64,000 bases of DNA from contig PBCC01000045.1 in assembly GCA_002716825.1 (NCBI GenBank), positions 1 through 64,000 of the forward strand, written 5' to 3'. The position numbers and the translations under genes are program-made. The notes below the pieces were generated by a model. It saw only the letters and a program-made list of their open reading frames with translations. It was not told the origin of the DNA and searched no databases. Positions 35,602 through 43,426 of this stretch are shown here, one piece after another. The stretch is from Halobacteriovorax sp. (lineage in GTDB: Bacteria; Bdellovibrionota; Bacteriovoracia; Bacteriovoracales; Bacteriovoracaceae). The first letter of the stretch is position 1, and every line of letters begins with the position of its first letter.

Positions 35602-36246
35602 TTGAGTAAAGCTCGTCTGCGCCAAAGCATTTCCTTTTTAAAGAAGTCATTCAAAGATGATGAAGAAGCACTTGCTGCTATTGCCTCACTTGAACTTAAA
35701 GGCAAAGACTTAAGCTTTGAAACACCTGTTAGTGATGGTAGTTTTCCGTTGCCTGCAGAGCTCAATGGGATTGAAAATAGCTTTGCTTTGTTTTCCGATG
35801 GAGCTTGCCGAGGAAATCCCGGTCCTGGCTCCTTTGGTATGCTTGCGCAAAATAATGCCGGCGATGTGATCTTTGAAGGTTCGGGGGTTGATAATCCGAC
35901 GACCAATAATAGAATGGAACTTGAAGGTGCTATTGTGGCACTTGAGAATTTAGTCGAATTTTTAAAAGAGAACCCACCTAAAGCGAAACCTCATGTCTGG
36001 CTTTTTAGCGATTCAAAATATGTCGTTGAAGGGGTGGAGAAATGGGTTGCCGGTTGGAAGGCCAGAGGCTGGAAAAAGGCCGATAAAAAAGAGCCTGAAA
36101 ATGTCGATCTTTGGAAGCGACTGGATGAAACCACTAAGCTCTTTACCAATTTAAAATTTAAATGGGTTAAGGGGCATGCAGGTCATCCGCAAAATGAACG
36201 TTGTGATCAATTGGCCAATATAGCTTTAGATGAAGCTGGCTTTTAG
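35602..36246 (+). CDS. rnhA: ribonuclease HI with N-terminal extension
   Basis: 214 residues from TTG 35602, directly after the tyrS stop. The catalytic core begins at residue ~60: D66 (SDGACRGNPGPG), E106 (NNRMELEGA), D137 (FSDSKYVV), H192 and D202 (GHAGHPQNERCDQLAN) are all present, so the enzyme should cleave RNA in RNA-DNA hybrids. Typical RnhA is ~155 residues; the additional 60 residues are charged and helical and match no known hybrid-binding domain. If translation instead began at an internal start near the core, the extension would vanish. Confidence 0.92.
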   Translation: MSKARLRQSISFLKKSFKDDEEALAAIASLELKGKDLSFETPVSDGSFPLPAELNGIENSFALFSDGACRGNPGPGSFGMLAQNNAGDVIFEGSGVDNPTTNNRMELEGAIVALENLVEFLKENPPKAKPHVWLFSDSKYVVEGVEKWVAGWKARGWKKADKKEPENVDLWKRLDETTKLFTNLKFKWVKGHAGHPQNERCDQLANIALDEAGF

Positions 36247-36254
36247 GAGTTAAT

Positions 36255-37046
36255 GTGAACAAATTGTTATCGATTCTCTTTATTCTTAGCTTGGGAGTGA
36301 GCTGTGCTCATAAACAAAACTCGCAAGAACACCTGATGATGTCGACTTTGTGGATGCAGCATTCTGGAGAACTTCGCGCTTTGACCTTGCAAGCGTACGC
36401 TGCGGCCGAGATGGAACTTAATCGTGCCCTTAAAAAGAAGCGCTCTAAACCAGCAGCTATTATTTTAGATGTTGATGAAACCGTTTTAGATAATTCTCCT
36501 TACCAGGCGAGAATGCTTATTCACGATCGTCCTTTTGAGGGCGGAAGTTGGGATGCGTGGGTCGATGAACGCTCTGCCGATGCTACTGCTGGAGCAGTCA
36601 GCTTTTTACAGAAGGCGCACAAGCGTGGCGTTGCTATTTTTTATGTCACCAATCGCCCAGATCAAAACCAACAGGCGACTTATGACAATCTGGTTCGCCG
36701 AGGTTTTCCAGTTAAAAGAGCTCATGTTCAAACAAAAGGCAAAGATAGTTCTAAACAAGAGCGTCGCGATAGTATTTTGAAAAAGTATGATGTGATTATG
36801 TTAGTTGGCGATAATCTCGGTGACTTTGATCTTGCTTTCTACGATCAAGATAACGCAACTCGTAGAAACCTTGTTGATAAATTTTCAAAGAATTGGGGCG
36901 CCAAATTTATTGTACTGCCCAATCCAATGTATGGCGACTGGGAGAATGCGATTTACCATGGTCATGAAAAGAGCGAGCGTGCTGCTTTGAGAAAAAGTTC
37001 ACTTCGTCCCCAGCCCCGTGAGCAATTATTTGATAAAGCAAAATAG
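36255..37046 (+). CDS. HAD-type acid phosphatase lipoprotein, e(P4) family
   Basis: 263 residues from GTG 36255, five bases after AGGAG. Lipobox LGVSC gives lipidated C17. The HAD nucleophile motif is LDVDETVLDN (D72 and D74), then FYVTNRPD and VGDNLGDFD, matching class C (DDDD) acid phosphatases such as the lipoprotein e(P4) of Haemophilus, which dephosphorylate nucleotides at the cell surface. Shares a strand with rnhA and the FKBP gene, with short gaps. Confidence 0.9.
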   Translation: MNKLLSILFILSLGVSCAHKQNSQEHLMMSTLWMQHSGELRALTLQAYAAAEMELNRALKKKRSKPAAIILDVDETVLDNSPYQARMLIHDRPFEGGSWDAWVDERSADATAGAVSFLQKAHKRGVAIFYVTNRPDQNQQATYDNLVRRGFPVKRAHVQTKGKDSSKQERRDSILKKYDVIMLVGDNLGDFDLAFYDQDNATRRNLVDKFSKNWGAKFIVLPNPMYGDWENAIYHGHEKSERAALRKSSLRPQPREQLFDKAK

Positions 37047-37091
37047 TTCATTAATAATAAGTGAAGTAAAAGTAACCAAAGGAAGGATTCG

Positions 37092-37796
37092 ATGAAAAAA
37101 ACCGCACTAATGGTCCTTGGTCTGATTTCAACTTCAGGTCTTGTTGGCTGTAAAAAAGATTTCGATCACACTCCAAGTTCAGAAGATGAAAAAGCACTTT
37201 ATACTTACGGCGCTCTTCTTGCTCAAAGAGTAAATCCACAACAACTTCAGTTAACTGAAGGCGAGATGCAATCTCTAGTTCAAGGTCTTTGGGACAATTA
37301 TAAAGGTAATAAAGAGCGCGTTGCTGTTGCTGATTACCGTATGAAAGTTCAAGAAGTTCTTGAAGGTCGCTTTAAGAAAGCCATCGAAGGCAATAAAGCG
37401 AAAGGTTCTGAGTTCCTTGAAAAATTCGTCAAAGAAGAAGATGCCAAAAAGACTGAGTCGGGCCTTGCATATAAAATTCTTAAAGCAGGTGAGGGCGCAA
37501 GTCCTAAGCCGGACGATGTTGTTAAAGTTCACTACACTGGAACTCTAATTGATGGGACGGTTTTTGACTCATCTCGTGAATCAGGTAAAGAGCTTGAGAT
37601 TCCACTTAATAGAGTGATTAAGGGTTGGACTGAAGGGCTACAAATGATTGCTCCAGGTGGTCAAATTAAGTTAGTTATTCCTGCTGAGCTTGGTTATGGT
37701 TCTGCTGGTGCTGGAACAATTCCTCCTGAATCAACTCTTGTCTTTGACGTAGAGCTGATCGAAGTAATGCAGCCAGAAGCGAAAGCTAAAAAGTAG
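37092..37796 (+). CDS. FKBP-type peptidyl-prolyl isomerase lipoprotein
   Basis: 234 residues, with AAAGGAAGGA upstream. Lipobox SGLVGC lipidates C20. An N-terminal helical dimerisation domain (FKBP_N, about residues 40-125) precedes the catalytic FKBP domain (about 140-228, with VVKVHYTGTLIDGTVFDSS and GYGSAGAGTIPPESTLVFDVEL). Relatives such as FkpA and Mip are periplasmic or surface chaperones. An excellent terminator follows. Confidence 0.93.
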   Translation: MKKTALMVLGLISTSGLVGCKKDFDHTPSSEDEKALYTYGALLAQRVNPQQLQLTEGEMQSLVQGLWDNYKGNKERVAVADYRMKVQEVLEGRFKKAIEGNKAKGSEFLEKFVKEEDAKKTESGLAYKILKAGEGASPKPDDVVKVHYTGTLIDGTVFDSSRESGKELEIPLNRVIKGWTEGLQMIAPGGQIKLVIPAELGYGSAGAGTIPPESTLVFDVELIEVMQPEAKAKK

Positions 37797-37818
37797 TTAG
37801 AGTTAAATTTATTTAATT

Positions 37819-37844
37819 AAGCCCTGCATTTGCGGGGCTTTTTT
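37819..37844 (+). terminator. intrinsic terminator after the FKBP gene
   Basis: AAGCCC(T)GC at 37819-37827 pairs with GC(G)GGGCTT at 37832-37840 around the loop ATTT, and a T-run follows to 37844. Ends the tyrS-rnhA-phosphatase-FKBP transcript. Confidence 0.85.
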
Positions 37845-37854
37845 GCGTCCAGAG

Positions 37855-37884
37855 TTTACATAATCCTAACAGATGGCTGATTAT
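37855..37884 (+). promoter_or_regulatory. candidate sigma-70-type promoter
   Basis: TTTACA (37855-37860), 18-nt spacer, GATTAT (37879-37884), lying between the FKBP terminator and the small exported protein with its strong AAAGGAGG. Confidence 0.45.
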
Positions 37885-37936
37885 ATCCCGTCTTTACTTC
37901 ACTATGCTTAAACATTCCCTCAAAAGGAGGAACTAA

Positions 37937-38185
37937 ATGAAGGCTCTATTGATGTTAATTGCACTTTTAGGTGCTAGCGCTCTTTATGCCACAACTGACT
38001 CTGATAAGATTGTTGGAGAGTTTGAAGAAGCGGCTGAGAAGGTTGGTAATAAAGTGAAACAAGGTGTTCGAGCTGTTAAAGACTCAACCTGTGAGCTTCA
38101 TAGCAGTAAGATTGAGTGTGCAGCTGAAAAAGCTAAACATAAAGTCCAAACCGCTGTCGAAGATGTAACTGAAGAAATGAACTAA
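37937..38185 (+). CDS. small exported helical protein
   Basis: 82 residues, preceded by AAAAGGAGG, one of the strongest ribosome-binding sites in the window, suggesting high expression. The signal peptide ends SALYA-TT near residue 18. The mature 64 residues are Lys/Glu/Ala-rich amphipathic helix with two Cys (TCELH, IECAAE) that can form a loop disulfide. The EAAEKVGNKVKQGV pattern recalls small stress-type or entericidin-like proteins, but no family is assigned. A bidirectional terminator follows immediately. Confidence 0.7.
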   Translation: MKALLMLIALLGASALYATTDSDKIVGEFEEAAEKVGNKVKQGVRAVKDSTCELHSSKIECAAEKAKHKVQTAVEDVTEEMN

Positions 38186-38189
38186 AAAA

Positions 38190-38211
38190 AAGGGCCTCTC
38201 TCGAGGCCCTT
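38190..38211. terminator. bidirectional intrinsic terminator
   Basis: AAGGGCCTC (38190-38198) and GAGGCCCTT (38203-38211) form a 9-bp stem with a TCTC loop. T-rich tracts lie on both sides (AATTTTTCT on plus; seven A on plus give a minus T-run). It serves the small exported protein gene and the convergent HExxH peptidase gene. Confidence 0.85.
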
Positions 38212-38234
38212 AATTTTTCTATATAAGTTTTAAA

Positions 38235-39122
38235 TTATAGAGAAGCAGATGGCTTGAACCAGCATAGTGGACGAGTACCATCTTGGTAACCATCAACACG
38301 CATGCAGTAACCAGTGTTCGCATCAGTTGAATCTGGATCGATTGAAGCATCTTGATCACAGATCGCACCAGCAAAATAAGTATCTAGACGACACTGAGCA
38401 GCTGGGTGATTGTGGTTTGTTGAAGAAACAACAGCACGATCAGGAGTTGTGAAAGATACAGGATCAGACCCTGTGCGAAGTGAGTTAAGAAGTTTAGCAA
38501 GAGCTTCACCGGCCATAGCGCCACGCTTACACATTGCGATCTCTTCTGCGTTAGCAAAAGAAGCTTCACAACGAGTAGTTACGACTTCTGGAATTTCCAT
38601 TTGTGCAACAACAGCTTGGTTATCTTCAGACTCCATGTATTTACGCATACACTTTGAAGTTGCGTAGTAGTCAGACTGACCTTCGTTTGAAGCCCATGAT
38701 GAACCCCAAATTGAGCCTTTCTTAGGAGCGCCACCAATGTGGTGTCCAAGTTCGTGACAAGCAACGGCAGCAAAAGCATCAGCAGTTGCTTCTACGTGAC
38801 GAGCTAAACCACCAAACATTGTGATTTTCCAAGTGTTGCCTGACTGTTGTGCGTAAGCATTAACAGTTCCGTCAGACCATTTGCGAACAACACTAAGTTG
38901 CTTGCCGCGAGCTGCGAAGTCAGGAGTAAAGATAGCTTCGATACGATCAAGAACACTGTTAAATGTTGCTTCATCAATTACGCTATTAGCGTTCTTGTCA
39001 TTAACACCAATGTGCATAGTGTTTTCTTCTGCGATACCTGTGTGGCCATTTTCTGAACAAGCTTGAACGCTTGGTCCGTAAGTGAGCACTGTTAATAGTG
39101 CAGCTAGAACTAGTTTTCTCAT
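38235..39122 (-). CDS. exported HExxH zinc metallopeptidase-like protein
   Basis: 295 residues with a signal peptide ending SVQA-CS. The zinc site is HELGHH near residue 123, and the probable third ligand Glu is in NEGQSDYYATSKCM about 25 residues later, an arrangement as in gluzincins (E--xD). Several Cys in the C-terminal half suggest disulfides and a periplasmic or secreted location. The family is not one I can name with certainty. Possible role: degradation of envelope or prey proteins. Uses the shared terminator at 38190-38211. Confidence 0.75.
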   Translation of the reverse strand: MRKLVLAALLTVLTYGPSVQACSENGHTGIAEENTMHIGVNDKNANSVIDEATFNSVLDRIEAIFTPDFAARGKQLSVVRKWSDGTVNAYAQQSGNTWKITMFGGLARHVEATADAFAAVACHELGHHIGGAPKKGSIWGSSWASNEGQSDYYATSKCMRKYMESEDNQAVVAQMEIPEVVTTRCEASFANAEEIAMCKRGAMAGEALAKLLNSLRTGSDPVSFTTPDRAVVSSTNHNHPAAQCRLDTYFAGAICDQDASIDPDSTDANTGYCMRVDGYQDGTRPLCWFKPSASL

Positions 39123-39307
39123 TATTTCCTCCGTGAAAATATACTCTTGAGAAGAATCCGTTTTTCTCTTAGTAGAAACTTTCTAAAATGATCACTCCCC
39201 GAGTTCAGGCCGTCTATTTTTTTGTGGCAAAACAATGTTTGATGTAAGCTTTTATTGGTTTTGTGTTAGGAAATAAGTTAAGCGTTTTTATAAGGTAATT
39301 CTTAAGT

Positions 39308-39619
39308 ATGTATAAACTTATAGTGTTCATTCCAATCGAAGCAAAAGAGTCAGTTAAAGAGGCAATGTTTAAAGTAGGTGGCGGAACCATCGGCAACTAC
39401 GATTCATGCTGCTTTGAAGTTTTAGGCACGGGTCAGTTTCGTCCTTTAGAAGGCAGTAACCCAGCTATAGGAGATCATCATCAATTGGAGTTCGTTAAAG
39501 AGGTTAGGGTTGAACTTGTTGTAAAGGACGCCATAATAAAAGATGTCATCGCCGCTATGAAGACCGCTCATCCATACGAAAGTGTTGCTTATGATGTCAT
39601 TCGCCTGGAGGATTTTTAA
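39308..39619 (+). CDS. standalone YqfO/NIF3-insert-domain protein (PII-like fold)
   Basis: 103 residues. YKLIVFIPIEAKESVKEAMFKVGGGTIGNYDSCCFE, GTGQFRPLEGSNPAIG and MKTAHPYESVAYDV match the domain inserted in NIF3/YqfO proteins, which also occurs alone and shares the CutA/PII ferredoxin-like fold. The role is unknown; metal or nucleotide sensing has been proposed for the fold. Its TAA overlaps the ATG of the next gene by one base. No good ribosome-binding site before ATG 39308. Confidence 0.85.
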   Translation: MYKLIVFIPIEAKESVKEAMFKVGGGTIGNYDSCCFEVLGTGQFRPLEGSNPAIGDHHQLEFVKEVRVELVVKDAIIKDVIAAMKTAHPYESVAYDVIRLEDF

Positions 39620-40269
39620 TGAAAACATTAATCGCCGTACTTTTGTTAGCTTCTGCAGCTTGTTGGTCCCAGGATCAAGTTGATCAGACTAAGCCTCAAC
39701 GTACACCAGAGACGAGGGATCAAAGGCGAGAGCGAATGCGTGCTCAGATGCGAGAGCAAATGAAGGAGTCGCGTAGGATTTTACAGCAATTTCTAAGTGA
39801 TGACATGTTCACTGATATGCGAAAGCAGTTTGAACAAATGATGGATCAAGTAGATGGCGGCAGTTTAGATGGCTTTGACTCTTTTTTTGATGATGATGCC
39901 ATGATGAAGCTTTTTGGTGGAGATAGAGGGACAAAAGCTTTTGGTGCTCTTGGGACAGGTCAAAGTCGATGGATTGAAACTCCCAAGGAGCGTATTCTGA
40001 TTTTGAAGCTTGAGATGAGCAAGGACACACCACTTGATTTTAAAATTGAAGAAAACAAACTGACTATAAGCGGTCAGGTGGAACGTAAATCCAATAGAGG
40101 TATCTCAAAACAGAGCTTCACTAAGATTTTTCAGATTCCAGTTGATTGTGACCCGAGTGCGGCCAAGTTTGAAAATAAAGACGGTGAAGTTTTGATTAAG
40201 TTCCCAAAGCTTGTGAGCAAGGATCAAAGGCGACCGGTTAAGCCAGATAGTTCTGATACAACAATATAA
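39619..40269 (+). CDS. exported small heat-shock (Hsp20/alpha-crystallin-like) protein
   Basis: 216 residues, start overlapping the previous stop (TAATG). An N-terminal signal sequence (MKTLIAVLLLASAACWSQ) is followed by an Arg/Met-rich helical region (about 30-110) and an alpha-crystallin domain (about 120-205: SRWIETPKERILILKLEM, FKIEENKLTISGQVE, SFTKIFQIPVDCDPSAAKFENKDGEVLIKFPK). sHSPs are nearly always cytosolic, so secretion to the periplasm would be unusual and implies ATP-independent holding of envelope proteins. Confidence 0.82.
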   Translation: MKTLIAVLLLASAACWSQDQVDQTKPQRTPETRDQRRERMRAQMREQMKESRRILQQFLSDDMFTDMRKQFEQMMDQVDGGSLDGFDSFFDDDAMMKLFGGDRGTKAFGALGTGQSRWIETPKERILILKLEMSKDTPLDFKIEENKLTISGQVERKSNRGISKQSFTKIFQIPVDCDPSAAKFENKDGEVLIKFPKLVSKDQRRPVKPDSSDTTI

Positions 40270-40352
40270 CCTATTGAAAAACCGATAAAATCCCTTCACT
40301 CAAGTTTAGAGTCTTATTGTCCGACAAGTTAAGGAGGACAAAGGACTCTTTT

Positions 40353-40796
40353 ATGAAAAAAATAGTTTGTTTATTATTTTTAGTATTTGTTGCCGTGAGT
40401 GGCAGGGCCAATGCGTCTGATAGCGCTGTTATGAACCTTGATCACCCACTGCGAGAGATCTCAGTCATAGCCAGCGAGACCGGCTATTACCCAGATGCGC
40501 CGATTGCCTTCGTTGGTGAGCGAATCAGACTTTTTGTAACGACAACTACTGAAGAGAAACGCTGTCTGCTATTACCTGATAAAAAAGTTTTTCTGAGTAT
40601 GGAGAAAGGCAAAATTGATGAGGCTGAATTTGTAGCCAGTGAGCCTGGAGTCTATAAATTTCATTGTCCCACAGGAAAACTCAAAGGTTCACTTACTGTC
40701 TTTCCTCATCCTGCCGATAAGAGACGTGAACTGGCTTCTGAAGCAGAAAGCCGTGTTAAAATATGGTTTCCAAAAGATAGACCACAGGATTTTTAA
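40353..40796 (+). CDS. exported cupredoxin-like protein
   Basis: 147 residues from ATG 40353, with AAAGGA seven bases upstream; an in-frame TTG at 40317 would add 12 residues before the signal peptide. Signal peptide ends RANA-SD. The mature domain (about residues 30-120) fits cupredoxin: ISVIASETGYYPDAPIAFVGERIRLFVT then GVYKFHCPTGKLKGSLTV. The usual first His ligand is replaced by Cys (EEKRCLLLP), and no Met/His follows the HCP, so copper binding may be altered or lost. Two bases separate its stop from the ATG of the CpaF-like frame. Confidence 0.72.
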   Translation: MKKIVCLLFLVFVAVSGRANASDSAVMNLDHPLREISVIASETGYYPDAPIAFVGERIRLFVTTTTEEKRCLLLPDKKVFLSMEKGKIDEAEFVASEPGVYKFHCPTGKLKGSLTVFPHPADKRRELASEAESRVKIWFPKDRPQDF

Positions 40797-40798
40797 AA

Positions 40799-40882
40799 AT
40801 GTCGAATGTCTTTCAAGATGCAATTAAAACCTTCTTGTAGCCCATCGGGGACCTGCTTGAAGATGAAAGCATCTCGGAAGTC
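40799..40882 (+). pseudogene. N-terminal 28 codons of the CpaF-type ATPase, interrupted by TAG 40838
   Basis: From ATG 40799, two bases after the cupredoxin stop, the frame reads MSNVFQDAIKTFL-stop-PIGDLLEDESISEVM and then runs on unbroken into the ATPase. The pieces on both sides match the usual CpaF start (F---I--FL-PI--LLEDES-SEVMINGPSEI-VE). The frame is not shifted; only the TAG (40838-40840) interrupts it. Interpretations: nonsense mutation, stop readthrough, or base-call error. Confidence 0.75.
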
Positions 40883-41929
40883 ATGATTAATGGACCGTCT
40901 GAAATTTTTGTCGAACAAAAAGGTCTGGTTCATAAAGTTCCCAATGCATTTCATAACGAAGAAGCTCTAACGGCCGCCATGCGCGCCGTCGCTCAATCTG
41001 TAGGTCGTGTGATCGATGCCGATAATCCAAGACTTGATGCCAGACTTCCAGATGGCTCACGTATTGCTGTAGTTATTCCACCAATGGCGAAAAATGGTAC
41101 CACAGTAGCGATTCGTAAATTTAGTAAGGAAAAGCTTGGACTCAAAGATTTAATTGAATATGGCTCACTATCGCAAACGGCCGCAAGATTTTTAGATTGC
41201 TGTATGTATATCGGTAAGAATACTTTGGTGTCCGGCGGTACTGGTTCAGGTAAAACCACAATGCTTAATGTGCTTGGTTCTAGAATGCCAAAAACTCAGC
41301 GACTGCTTATCATTGAAGACTCTGCTGAACTTCAAATTAAGGCCGAACACGTGGTTCAGTTTGAAACAAGAAAAGGCAATCCTAAGATGGGCGTCACCGA
41401 GGTTACCATTCGTGACCTTGTTGAATCGGCCCTTCGACTTAGACCTGATCGTATTATTGTAGGGGAAGTTCGCGGTATGGAAGCATTGGATCTTCTTAAT
41501 GCCATGGGCACAGGTCACGAAGGATCTATGGGGACAGTTCACGCCAATACTCCAATAGATGCTTGTACCAGACTAGAGACCCTATGCCTTATGGGTGAGA
41601 CTAGAATTCCACCAGATGCGATTAGAAAAATGGTGGGCTCAGCCTTGCAGCTGATTGTTCAATGTAATCGCTATCACGACGGTGGAAGAAGAACATCTCA
41701 TATTTCAGAAGTTCTTGGAGTTGATGCCAACGGTAATTATATTGTGAAAGATATTTTTCGCTGGGTACAAACTGGGAAAGATCCAGATACTGGCAAGTTT
41801 ATAGGTGAGATGGTTCCGTGTAATTACGTTCCAACATTCTTTGAAGAATTCGTTGCCAATAAGCTTCCCTTTCCAAAGAGCAACTTTGCTTCGCCCGATT
41901 GGTATAAGAAGCTTAAGCTTGCGGCCTAA
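40883..41929 (+). CDS. cpaF: CpaF/TadA-type secretion ATPase (VirB11-like), start uncertain because of an upstream in-frame TAG
   Basis: 348 residues from ATG 40883, itself an internal Met of the full-length frame (see separate entry). Conserved parts: INGPSEIFVE, DARLPDGSRIAVVIPP, Walker A SGGTGSGKTTM, Asp box LIIEDSAELQI, ALRLRPDRIIVGEVRG (Walker B region) and GHEGSMGTVHAN (His box). The protein is a hexameric ATPase of Tad/Flp pilus or type II/IV secretion. No other tad genes are adjacent. If only this shorter product is made, it lacks the first helix of the N-terminal domain. GGAA lies too close to this ATG to be a good ribosome-binding site. Confidence 0.85.
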   Translation: MINGPSEIFVEQKGLVHKVPNAFHNEEALTAAMRAVAQSVGRVIDADNPRLDARLPDGSRIAVVIPPMAKNGTTVAIRKFSKEKLGLKDLIEYGSLSQTAARFLDCCMYIGKNTLVSGGTGSGKTTMLNVLGSRMPKTQRLLIIEDSAELQIKAEHVVQFETRKGNPKMGVTEVTIRDLVESALRLRPDRIIVGEVRGMEALDLLNAMGTGHEGSMGTVHANTPIDACTRLETLCLMGETRIPPDAIRKMVGSALQLIVQCNRYHDGGRRTSHISEVLGVDANGNYIVKDIFRWVQTGKDPDTGKFIGEMVPCNYVPTFFEEFVANKLPFPKSNFASPDWYKKLKLAA

Positions 41930-43423
41930 TTAATTCATCAAGAAGTTATAGGCCCTGTCATCCATGAAATAATCAGAACCATTGCTTAGCTCAATCGCCC
42001 AAACAATATTTCTCACTTCACGTTCACGAAACTGCTTAAGTCCATTTTGAAGACGTGTAAGTTTAATATGATTGGAGAGTCGATCATAAGCTTCACTTGA
42101 GCGATATTCAAAGCGCTCAACATGCATGACAGATTGATCTTGTAATGCAATCTTCTTGGCTTCAAATTTAATCACCCAGGCCATTAGCGTCGAAGCCTCT
42201 TCAATCAAGTCATCGTTCTTTGGCAAGGCCGCAAGCACATCATCATAAACGGCTTGTTCAAAAGTGCGATCATCTTTTTGAAAGGCAGAGGCTTCCAGCA
42301 TTGCACTTGGTAAAGCTTGAGCTAAAGTTGTTTTAATATGGGGAGCTTTTGTATTGTCATCTAGCTTGGCAGCTAGTTTATAAAGTCTGCCAATCATATA
42401 CTCATTAAAGTCTCCAGCTTCCATGAAACGATTAAGTGCCGCGCGAGACAGGCTGATCAACTCTTCAGAGCTCTTATATTTTTCACGAAGCTGAGTCGCG
42501 ATATCAATATACTTTAGGAGTCCATCAACACCTTTTGCTCTTAGACTTTGGCTCAGGGCATTTCTGGCGTCGGTGATCTTTGGTGCGGTTAGCTCTAGTG
42601 CCTCAAGCTCAGAAAGCTTACTATAGCTTAATGAGAGGTGCTTGATATCTTTAACCATGACGAGAATATCGGGGTGATTCATCGATACTTGGTCAAGTTC
42701 CTGCTGGTTAAGATTCTTTCCATCAAGATGTTCGCTGATAAGCTTTTGCGAGCGTTCATTGAGATTCCAGATATCGGTAGGAGATGGATCAATACGACCA
42801 TTGTTTTGTTTAACCGCCATGGCGATTTCGTATTCTTTAATCTCTTCCATTTGCATTTCAATCTTTAAGCGAGCTTTAAGAGCATCGAACCAACGAAAAT
42901 AGACATCAGTTCCCGACTCTGTATGAGAATGGGGATAATTTTGTTCTTTCAGCCAAGTTCCAAATTGTTCTCTTGATTTAACAATTCCAAGTCGTTGGTC
43001 GAGGAGATGCTTGAGTACACGCGATTCTTCCTCTTCAACGCGCTTGTACCATGCATTTTCAGTCGCATTAAAGAACTGTCTTCTTTCGTTACGACGCAGG
43101 CCCTTGAGATAGTGCTTTTTTAATAATTCGAAATAGGCCATTTGCTTTAGGCCGATATCAAATTTTTCTTGCGCCCAGTTTCGCTCGAGTTCTTTATATT
43201 GATTAAAGTTTTGATCAGCTTGTTTGAAAAGATCCTGCTTCGTTGAATCTGTCATTTTTGAAGCAATAATATAATCAATCACGTCACCGTTCGTGCGCAT
43301 TTTATCGCCCATGCGTAGGGCCATGAATGCGATAAGTCTTGGCTCTGACTGTGCCATAACCTTAGAGCTGAGTGTTCCAAGTAAGCATGAAAGAGCGATG
43401 AGTCCTACGAACAGTCGTTTCAT
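41930..43423 (-). CDS. large exported helical protein of unknown function
   Basis: 497 residues. The signal peptide ends KVMAQ near residue 25. The mature protein is almost entirely charged alpha-helix, possibly with coiled-coil segments (RNERRQFFNATENAWYKRVEEEE), and has no Cys after the signal. No catalytic motif or family is recognised. Its stop directly abuts the CpaF stop on the other strand. The barrel gene at 43427 lies 3 nt upstream on the same strand, so they are probably one operon, in the order barrel, then this protein. Confidence 0.75.
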   Translation of the reverse strand: MKRLFVGLIALSCLLGTLSSKVMAQSEPRLIAFMALRMGDKMRTNGDVIDYIIASKMTDSTKQDLFKQADQNFNQYKELERNWAQEKFDIGLKQMAYFELLKKHYLKGLRRNERRQFFNATENAWYKRVEEEESRVLKHLLDQRLGIVKSREQFGTWLKEQNYPHSHTESGTDVYFRWFDALKARLKIEMQMEEIKEYEIAMAVKQNNGRIDPSPTDIWNLNERSQKLISEHLDGKNLNQQELDQVSMNHPDILVMVKDIKHLSLSYSKLSELEALELTAPKITDARNALSQSLRAKGVDGLLKYIDIATQLREKYKSSEELISLSRAALNRFMEAGDFNEYMIGRLYKLAAKLDDNTKAPHIKTTLAQALPSAMLEASAFQKDDRTFEQAVYDDVLAALPKNDDLIEEASTLMAWVIKFEAKKIALQDQSVMHVERFEYRSSEAYDRLSNHIKLTRLQNGLKQFREREVRNIVWAIELSNGSDYFMDDRAYNFLMN

Positions 43424-43426
43424 ATC

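Noticed and set aside
2757-40840. Reassigned stop codons (TGA or TAG read as sense) as explanation for the in-frame stops
   Set aside because: Both TGA and TAG end clearly complete genes elsewhere in the window (for example infB ends TAG, nusA ends TAA, the PilZ gene ends TGA), so code reassignment is not supported.
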